Part shown: piece by piece, positions 1 through 4,551 of the stretch
How positions within the stretch are numbered: position 1 is the stretch's first letter
Layout: the number at the start of each line of letters is the position of its first letter
Assembly: GCA_934654585.1 (NCBI GenBank)
Contig: CAKUGF010000043.1
Span: forward strand, 1-5,600
Direction of reading: 5' to 3'
Length of the DNA stretch: 5,600 nt
Origin: an uncultured Collinsella sp.
GTDB lineage: Bacteria; Actinomycetota; Coriobacteriia; Coriobacteriales; Coriobacteriaceae
Notes under the pieces: model-generated
What the model saw: only the letters and a program-made list of their open reading frames with translations
Told to the model about the DNA's origin: nothing
Databases searched by the model: none
Translations under genes and position numbers: made by a program

Positions 1-4
1 CAAG

Positions 5-80
5 TGGTGGGCGATGAGGGATTCGAACCCCCAGCCTTGTGCGTGTAAAGCACCTGCGCTAACCGTTGCGCCAATCGCCC
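5..80 (-). tRNA. tRNA-Val (anticodon UAC), complete, CCA encoded
   Basis: Read on the minus strand this is a full 76-base cloverleaf that delivers valine to GUA and related GUN codons. The 7-bp acceptor stem pairs 74-80 with 9-15. The D stem is GCGC/GCGC, the anticodon loop TTTACAC has UAC at 45-47, and the T arm has the TTCGAAT loop. The discriminator base is A73, and the 3' CCA is encoded at 5-7. A73 together with A35 and C36 fits valine identity. Position 27-43 is a G-A mismatch at the top of the anticodon stem, leaving four good pairs, and 50-64 is a G-U pair. Neither should prevent folding. The gene lies 57 bases downstream of asnB on the same strand. Confidence 0.96.
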
Positions 81-90
81 GCAGGGATTG

Positions 91-118
91 AGTATAGCGG
101 AAACCCTGTGCGGTTCAT
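91..118 (-). promoter_or_regulatory. Putative promoter of tRNA-Val
   Basis: On the minus strand a TATACT hexamer (91-96, five of six matches to the -10 consensus) lies 10 bases before the mature tRNA 5' end. The best upstream partner is ATGAAC at 113-118 with a 16-base spacer, matching only three of six -35 positions. Transcription would start a few bases before the tRNA, leaving a very short 5' leader for RNase P to remove, which is common for tRNA genes. The -10 box and its position are seen directly; activity is inferred. Read-through from asnB is an additional possible source of transcript. Confidence 0.5.
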
Positions 119-137
119 CGCTAATTCATAACGAAAC

Positions 138-2006
138 TTACGCGGCGACTTCGGCGTTCTTGTTCTCGTCGATAAAGAAGCGCTTGTACCAGATGAGGAA
201 CGTCAGCGTGGTATAGATCTTACGCTGGTTGAGAGCGCGGCCCTCAAAGTGATCGTCAAGCAGCTTCATGAGCGCATCAGTGTCAAAGAAGTCGGCAGCC
301 CACGGTGCGGTGAAGTACTCCTTGACGTAGTCGTAGTACTTCTGCTCGCGCAGCCAGAACTTAACTGGCACGGGGAAGCCGACCTTCTTGCGCGTTGCCC
401 ACTCGTCGGGCAGCGTGCGGTTGGCGGCGTGACGCAAGACGAGCTTGCAGCCCTCTTCGTTAACGCGATAGTTAGCGGGGATGTGCTCGGCGAACTCCAT
501 GACCTTCTTGTCCAGGAACGGAACGCGAAGCTCCAGAGAATGCGCCATGCACATCTTGTCGGCCTTAAGCAGAATGTCGCCCGGCAGCCACATGTTCATA
601 TCGAGATACTGCTTCTTGGAAAGCTCGCAGCAGTTGGGGACTTGCTTGTAGTATTCGGCGCACATTTCGGCGGCGTTCTTGCCAGAATCGTAGGTGGGTT
701 TAAGCACCTCGTCGACCTCGGACGGGTCGAACACCTTTGCCTGGCCCACATACCAGCGCTCGGGGACCTCGGCGCACTTGGTCAGGAAGTTGTGGCCCTT
801 AAAGTAGGGGAGATGCTGGACGAGCGAGCCCAGGGCACGGCGTACGCCGAGCGGCACACGCTTCTTAAAGGAGCGCATCTCGGGGGTGTCCTCGTACCAC
901 TCGTAACCGGCAAACAGCTCATCGGCGCCTTCGCCCGAAAGAACGACGGTGACCTCCTCGGCGGCCATCTGCGCCAGATAGTACAGCGGCACACTGGAGA
1001 GGTTCGACTGCGGCTCGTCCATGTGGTACTGAATATCGGGCAGCGCATCGAAGAACTCGTCGGCGGTGATCATCTTGCGCACGTTCTTAATGCCCAGCTT
1101 GTCGGAAAGCTCGGCGGCGTAGTTGGTCTCGTTGAAGTTCTTGTAGTCAAAACCGACAGAATAGGTGGTGTCGGGCATGAGACAGGCGGCAATGTAGCTG
1201 GAATCGACGCCGCCGGAGAGGAACGAACCAACCTTAACATCGGCGATACGGTGTGCGGCGACGCTCTCGTGCACGACCTTGTCGCACTCGTCCACGTACT
1301 CCTCGAAGGACTTGGAGTTGTCGTCGGTAAAGTCGCAGCTCCAGTAACGCTTGATGTCCATGGTATTGGTCGTCAAGTCGTACGTAAAGCAATGCGCCGG
1401 GGCAAGCTTGAACACGCCCTTAAAGAAGGTCTCCTCCGTGGCGGGGAACTGCAGCGTCAGGTAGGGGCGCAGCGCGTCGTGGTTCACGGCCTTCTCGAAC
1501 TTGGGATGGTCCAGGAAACTCTTGATCTCGGAGCCAAACAGCAGCGAGCCGTCGGAGGCCTGGTAGTAATAGAACGGCTTGATGCCAAAGATGTCGCGGG
1601 CGCCAAAGAGCTTGTTCTTGCTCTGGTCGTGAATCACAAACGCGTACATGCCGCGCAGGCGGTTGACCAGATCCTCGCCCCACTCCTCGTAGCCGTGCAC
1701 CAGGACCTCGGTATCGGCGTTGCAGTGGAAGACGTAGCCGGCTGCCTCCAGCTCGGCGCGAAGCTCCTGGAAGTTGTAGATCTCGCCGTTAAAGACGATC
1801 GTGACCTTGCCGTCGTCGCTCGACATGGGCTGAGCGCCAGCTTCGGAAAGGTCAAGAATCGAAAGACGACGGAAGCCAAGGGCAACGTTATCGACGATAT
1901 GCTGGCCGCCCATATCGGGACCACGGTGGATGATGCGATTCATCATGGCCGTGAGAACCAGCTCACTCTGTTCATCTGTACCGGTAAAACCGACAAAACC
2001 GCACAT
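138..2006 (-). CDS. asnB: Asparagine synthetase (glutamine-hydrolysing), AsnB family
   Basis: A 622-residue cytoplasmic amidotransferase. The family reaction is ATP + L-aspartate + L-glutamine giving L-asparagine + glutamate + AMP + PPi. The protein starts MCGFVG, placing the catalytic Cys2 of a class II (Ntn) glutaminase directly after the initiator Met. Other glutaminase residues are visible: R46-R47 before LS, N73-G74 in NGEIYN (oxyanion hole), and D98 in DTE. The synthetase domain (about 210-622) has the PP-loop SGGVDSS at 264-270, SGEGADELFAGY at 357-368, KADKM at 481-485 and SLELRVPFLD at 490-499. Length and motifs resemble Bacillus subtilis AsnB. The start at 2006 is preferred over an in-frame ATG 21 codons upstream because Cys must be residue 2, and an AGAAAGGA ribosome site lies 6 bases before it. 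Stop is TAA. Some close relatives amidate peptidoglycan instead of aspartate, so the acceptor is not certain. Confidence 0.95.
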   Translation of the reverse strand: MCGFVGFTGTDEQSELVLTAMMNRIIHRGPDMGGQHIVDNVALGFRRLSILDLSEAGAQPMSSDDGKVTIVFNGEIYNFQELRAELEAAGYVFHCNADTEVLVHGYEEWGEDLVNRLRGMYAFVIHDQSKNKLFGARDIFGIKPFYYYQASDGSLLFGSEIKSFLDHPKFEKAVNHDALRPYLTLQFPATEETFFKGVFKLAPAHCFTYDLTTNTMDIKRYWSCDFTDDNSKSFEEYVDECDKVVHESVAAHRIADVKVGSFLSGGVDSSYIAACLMPDTTYSVGFDYKNFNETNYAAELSDKLGIKNVRKMITADEFFDALPDIQYHMDEPQSNLSSVPLYYLAQMAAEEVTVVLSGEGADELFAGYEWYEDTPEMRSFKKRVPLGVRRALGSLVQHLPYFKGHNFLTKCAEVPERWYVGQAKVFDPSEVDEVLKPTYDSGKNAAEMCAEYYKQVPNCCELSKKQYLDMNMWLPGDILLKADKMCMAHSLELRVPFLDKKVMEFAEHIPANYRVNEEGCKLVLRHAANRTLPDEWATRKKVGFPVPVKFWLREQKYYDYVKEYFTAPWAADFFDTDALMKLLDDHFEGRALNQRKIYTTLTFLIWYKRFFIDENKNAEVAA

Positions 2007-2012
2007 GCAAGA

Positions 2013-2020
2013 TCCTTTCT
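2013..2020 (-). promoter_or_regulatory. Ribosome binding site deciding the asnB start
   Basis: AGAAAGGA on the minus strand ends 6 bases before the ATG at 2004-2006. This supports the MCGFVG start and argues against the longer in-frame reading that begins at 2069 and would bury the catalytic cysteine at residue 23. Confidence 0.8.
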
Positions 2021-2038
2021 GCTGACGGCTCAGGTGCG

Positions 2039-2059
2039 CTGCCGCAAGGATTGCGGCAG
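2039..2059 (-). promoter_or_regulatory. Perfect 9-bp hairpin in the asnB leader
   Basis: Bases 2039-2047 (CTGCCGCAA) pair exactly with 2051-2059 (TTGCGGCAG) around a 3-base loop. It lies 32 bases upstream of the asnB start codon. No T-run follows on the minus strand, so it is not an intrinsic terminator. If the candidate promoter at 2063-2091 is right, the hairpin sits at the extreme 5' end of the mRNA, where it could stabilise the transcript or act as an operator. No T-box specifier or AGGGTGG-type antiterminator motif was seen. Confidence 0.55.
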
Positions 2060-2062
2060 TTG

Positions 2063-2091
2063 ATGTCAATCAATCTTTACTATCATGCCAA
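2063..2091 (-). promoter_or_regulatory. Candidate asnB promoter
   Basis: On the minus strand TTGGCA (2086-2091, five of six matches to the -35 consensus) is followed after exactly 17 bases by TGACAT (2063-2068, four of six to -10, lacking the conserved second A). The start site would fall near 2056-2058, giving a leader of roughly 50 bases that begins with the hairpin. It lies just downstream of the terminator of the preceding gene, where an independent promoter would be expected. The -10 is mediocre, so the assignment is tentative. Confidence 0.35.
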
Positions 2092-2131
2092 TCTTTTGTT
2101 TCGTGATAGGGCATAAGCGCCGAGCGGACCG

Positions 2132-2176
2132 AAAAAACCACGGCCCGCGCTTTGGGCGAAGCGGCGGGCCGTGGTT
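2132..2176 (-). terminator. Strong Rho-independent terminator of the transporter gene
   Basis: Bases 2136-2148 pair with 2164-2176 over 13 consecutive base pairs, mostly G-C. A further 4-bp stem (GCTT 2149-2152 with AAGC 2159-2162) sits inside, capped by a 6-base loop, with one unpaired G at 2163. On the minus strand the stem runs straight into six T residues (A2132-A2137 on the plus strand). It lies 42 bases past the transporter stop codon and upstream of asnB, so it separates the two transcription units. There is no T-run on the plus-strand side, so it is one-directional. Confidence 0.9.
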
Positions 2177-2192
2177 GCGAGCGCCGTCTGCA

Positions 2193-2216
2193 CGAGGGCG
2201 CGAGGGTGCGAGAGGG
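2193..2216. repeat. Three imperfect tandem 8-mers after the transporter stop
   Basis: CGAGGGCG, CGAGGGTG and CGAGAGGG follow one another immediately next to the transporter stop codon at 2218-2220. The run is short and GC-rich and lies between the stop and the terminator. It is a plain low-complexity repeat with no assigned role. Confidence 0.5.
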
Positions 2217-2217
2217 G

Positions 2218-4266
2218 TTAGCGCTTGCTGCGCTCGGCCAGGCGGCGCTCCACCTTGGTCACGATGTGGATGAGCGGGATCGTCACGACCAGATAATAGA
2301 GCGCGGCGCAAATGTAGGGCGTGATGTTGCCCGTGGTGGCCGTGAGGTTTTTAGAGAACAGCATAAGCTCCATGACGCCAACGCTCGAAAGAAGTGACGT
2401 ATCTTTGTAGAGCATGACAAACTCGCTGGTCATCGTGGGGATAACGCAGCGTACGGCCTGCGGGATCACGATGCGGGACATGACCTGGCCCCAAGTCATG
2501 CCAAGCGAGTAGGCGGCTTCCGCCTGTCCATGCGGAACGCTTTCGATGCCGGCGCGGAAAATCTCGGCAAGATAGGCCGAGCAGTTGATGGCGAGCACGC
2601 CGATGCCGAGCGGCAAATTGGGCACGTTGAGACCGATCATGGGGAACCCAAAGAATGCTATGTAGATCTGCAGGAAGAGTGGGGTTCCGCGCAGGACATT
2701 GATGTATGTCACGGCGATACCGCGCAGCACGCGGCTATCGCTGATTTTCATAAAGGCAAACAGCAGGCCGATGGGAATGGCAAGCGGAAAACCGATAGCG
2801 GTCACGGCGAGTGCGATACCCCAGCCCTTAAAGAGCGAGGCGATTGAAGTGACGATGATCTGCGGCTTGCAGAACATGCCTAAAAACGGGTTGGAGTTCC
2901 ACGCCGCGACCCAGGGCTGGGCATCGAGCCAGGCAACGATTTCTTGCACGGTGGTGCTCTCCGAGACGCTGATTGTGGGGCTCTCGGGCAGCTCGTGCTT
3001 GGTCCCGTCGGCGACATAGCTGCCGGTGACGGCATAGGCGCCTGCGCTGCTGGGGAACACGACGTCGGGGACGACGACGCGAATCTGCGTACCGGCCGCG
3101 ACGGGATCGGCAAACTTGATGATGAGCCTCGAGCCGTCGAGTGAGCACGATGCCTTGACACTTGTCTGGTTAAGCCCGTCGAGTAGCGTGACCTTGGCAT
3201 CGGTGCTCTCGAATGAACCGCCCTCGGGCAGCTCGAGCGCAATTTGCGAAACGTCGCCCTCTCCGCTGCCCGTTGTCGCTTCCCAGGTCAGGCGGGTTGC
3301 GATGCCACCAAGCACGCCGTTGCCGCTGTCTTCGTTTGACTTGGCGGTTGCCGAGGTGACGGCGAGCGACGCACCCGTCGCATCGTCCGTGCTCGAGGCG
3401 CCCTCGCTGCCGGACCCGCTCGTTGGCGCCATGCCAAACCACTTCTCATACAGTTTGTCATAGGCGCCGGAGCTCTTGATCTTGGCAAGGGCATCGTTGA
3501 TGGCCTGAGTCAGCTCGGGGTTGTCCTTGGAGACCGCAATGCCAAACTGCTCGCCGGTCGGAACCTCCTTGATAATCTCCATGCCGGTAAAGGAGTTCGA
3601 AACCATCCACTGCTCAACGGGCAGGTCGCACACGACCGCCTGACACTGATCGCTCATGACGGCGGTGAAGGCTGCCGTCCAGTCGTCAAAGTTGACGGTG
3701 GTTGCCTGCGGCAGATTCTCGATCGCCCATTCTTCGGACGTGGTGCCCGACTGCACGGCAATTTTGACGCCCGATGCGTTAAGGCTGTCGACCGTGTCGT
3801 ATCCGGTGCCCTTTGCAACCGCGACGCCCTGGTTGGAGTCGATGTAGGGGTCGGTGAAGTCGACCTCTTCCTTGCGCTCGTCGGTGATAGTGATATTGCA
3901 TGCGCCGACGTCGGTCTTAACGCCCTGTTTGACCATGGGGATGATGCCGTCGAACTTTTGCGCCGGCAGGTAGTTGAGTTTCAGGTCGAGCTCGTCTGCG
4001 ATCATGCCCATGAGCTCATAGGTAAAGCCCTGGTCATCGCCGGAATCGTTGACGTATTCAAACGGGGGCGTGGCGAGGTCGCTTGCGACGGTCAGTTTGC
4101 CAGCCTCGACGAGCGTGTAGCTGCCCGAGGCGCCCTGAGAGGACGAACAGCCGCTCGTGCCGATGATGGCGGCAAAGACTACGGCGACTGCCATGAAGGC
4201 GCAGGCGATATGCCGGGCCGAAAGGGCCCATACTGAGTGGTTGCGACGTTTGATGAGTCGTTTCAT
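2218..4266 (-). CDS. Amino-acid ABC transporter: lipoprotein substrate-binding domain fused to permease
   Basis: A 682-residue membrane importer subunit of the polar amino-acid uptake (PAAT) type. A basic N-terminus and hydrophobic stretch lead to a lipobox ending at Cys40 (TSGC), so the mature N-terminus is probably lipid-anchored outside the membrane. Residues about 50-277 are a family 3 substrate-binding domain: TITDER holds R131, the expected carboxylate ligand; QSGTT is at 172-176; D214 in VCDLPV is the expected amino-group ligand. After a Gly/Ser-rich linker comes an unrecognised beta-rich stretch (about 298-437). Residues about 470-682 are a GlnP/HisM-type permease with several membrane helices, RGTPL at 526-530 and the EAA loop at 583-602 (EAAYSLG to IVIP) that docks the ATPase. 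An AAGGA ribosome site precedes the ATG by 6 bases. The substrate is unproven; glutamine, glutamate or aspartate are plausible. No ATPase gene is adjacent, and a terminator follows. Confidence 0.9.
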   Translation of the reverse strand: MKRLIKRRNHSVWALSARHIACAFMAVAVVFAAIIGTSGCSSSQGASGSYTLVEAGKLTVASDLATPPFEYVNDSGDDQGFTYELMGMIADELDLKLNYLPAQKFDGIIPMVKQGVKTDVGACNITITDERKEEVDFTDPYIDSNQGVAVAKGTGYDTVDSLNASGVKIAVQSGTTSEEWAIENLPQATTVNFDDWTAAFTAVMSDQCQAVVCDLPVEQWMVSNSFTGMEIIKEVPTGEQFGIAVSKDNPELTQAINDALAKIKSSGAYDKLYEKWFGMAPTSGSGSEGASSTDDATGASLAVTSATAKSNEDSGNGVLGGIATRLTWEATTGSGEGDVSQIALELPEGGSFESTDAKVTLLDGLNQTSVKASCSLDGSRLIIKFADPVAAGTQIRVVVPDVVFPSSAGAYAVTGSYVADGTKHELPESPTISVSESTTVQEIVAWLDAQPWVAAWNSNPFLGMFCKPQIIVTSIASLFKGWGIALAVTAIGFPLAIPIGLLFAFMKISDSRVLRGIAVTYINVLRGTPLFLQIYIAFFGFPMIGLNVPNLPLGIGVLAINCSAYLAEIFRAGIESVPHGQAEAAYSLGMTWGQVMSRIVIPQAVRCVIPTMTSEFVMLYKDTSLLSSVGVMELMLFSKNLTATTGNITPYICAALYYLVVTIPLIHIVTKVERRLAERSKR

Positions 4267-4272
4267 CTAGAA

Positions 4273-4278
4273 TCCTTC
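4273..4278 (-). promoter_or_regulatory. Ribosome binding site of the transporter gene
   Basis: GAAGGA on the minus strand lies 6 bases before the ATG at 4264-4266. It supports the first Met as the start and therefore the long, strongly basic signal region (MKRLIKRR) before the hydrophobic segment. Confidence 0.7.
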
Positions 4279-4298
4279 GCGTAGGGCACGATGGGTCA

Positions 4299-4315
4299 TC
4301 ATTGCAGGTCAATGA
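4299..4315 (-). promoter_or_regulatory. Small hairpin in the transporter leader
   Basis: TCATTG (4299-4304) and CAATGA (4310-4315) form a 6-bp inverted repeat around a 5-base spacer, 32 bases upstream of the transporter start codon. It could be an operator half-site pair or a modest mRNA hairpin. Only the symmetry is seen; no known riboswitch or regulator consensus was recognised. Confidence 0.3.
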
Positions 4316-4338
4316 GGCACATCAAGACATTTGGATAA

Positions 4339-4347
4339 AGAATAGCA
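4339..4347 (-). promoter_or_regulatory. Candidate extended -10 promoter for the transporter gene
   Basis: On the minus strand TGC-TATTCT (4339-4347) has the TGn extension and a hexamer matching the -10 consensus at five of six positions. The region 17 bases upstream (TAAAAC) is a poor -35, which extended -10 promoters can tolerate. Transcription would start near 4332, giving a leader of about 65 bases. The motif is seen; activity is inferred. Confidence 0.4.
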
Positions 4348-4399
4348 CTCGGGATTCTTCGGTTTTATGCGATCTGGGCTTCGTTGTCATTTATTAACC

Positions 4400-4424
4400 C
4401 ATGGTGCAGTCCATGCAATTTTTT
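4400..4424. repeat. Short inverted repeat followed by a T-run
   Basis: CATGG (4400-4404) and CCATG (4411-4415) are inverted around TGCAGT, and six T residues follow at 4419-4424 on the plus strand. It looks like a weak intrinsic terminator, but no plus-strand gene lies upstream in this window. It is also placed where an operator shared by the two divergent genes could sit. Only the symmetry is certain. Confidence 0.3.
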
Positions 4425-4470
4425 AGAAGGCTGAAATGCCCGCAAGGTCAGGTGGCATATTAGGATGGTT

Positions 4471-4476
4471 GATAAT
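4471..4476 (+). promoter_or_regulatory. Candidate -10 box of murE
   Basis: GATAAT matches the -10 consensus at five of six positions and would start transcription near 4483, about 70 bases before the murE ATG. The matching -35 position (around 4448-4453, TCAGGT) is poor, so this is only the best candidate in the gap, not a confident promoter. Confidence 0.3.
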
Positions 4477-4536
4477 ACAGAATGTTCCATCGTTTCTGCC
4501 CCGGGACATCTTTTGCCCTTTAAGGCTGAATTTAGC

Positions 4537-4544
4537 GAGAGAGG
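4537..4544 (+). promoter_or_regulatory. Ribosome binding site of murE
   Basis: GAGAGAGG lies 7 bases before the ATG at 4552-4554 and fixes that codon as the start. The N-terminal sequence that follows aligns by eye with the start of streptococcal-type MurE proteins. Confidence 0.7.
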
Positions 4545-4551
4545 TCTTTGT

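Larger units (their letters stand above)
4267..4551. other. Divergent intergenic region between the transporter gene and murE
   Basis: These 285 bases hold no convincing gene. They are visibly richer in A/T than the flanking coding DNA, as expected for a region carrying two outward promoters. Contents: the transporter ribosome site, leader hairpin and candidate promoter on the minus-strand side; an inverted repeat followed by a T-run at 4400-4424; and a candidate -10 plus the ribosome site of murE on the plus-strand side. Confidence 0.7.

Noticed and set aside
97..108. Possible terminator hairpin between asnB and the tRNA (CAGGG/CCCTG, 82-106)
   Set aside because: Only 5 bp with a long loop and no following T-run on the minus strand. 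The loop contains the likely tRNA -10 box.
249..2063. A 604-codon open frame on the plus strand opposite asnB
   Set aside because: It is the complement of a strongly motif-supported AsnB gene. Its translation is Val/Leu/Gly/His-rich without a recognisable domain, typical of an antisense frame kept open by GC-biased codon use.
2007..2069. N-terminal extension of asnB by 21 residues from an upstream ATG
   Set aside because: It would displace the catalytic cysteine from residue 2, the extension spans the hairpin and proposed start site, and a good ribosome site marks the inner ATG.
2007..2131. T-box or amino-acid riboswitch in the asnB leader
   Set aside because: The gap is too short for a standard T-box and lacks its AGGGTGG-like element. 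Only a simple hairpin is present.
2828..3494. Several 60-120 codon frames on both strands within the middle of the transporter gene
   Set aside because: They are alternate frames of one continuous 682-codon gene, with Arg/Pro/Ser-rich low-complexity products and no convincing ribosome sites.
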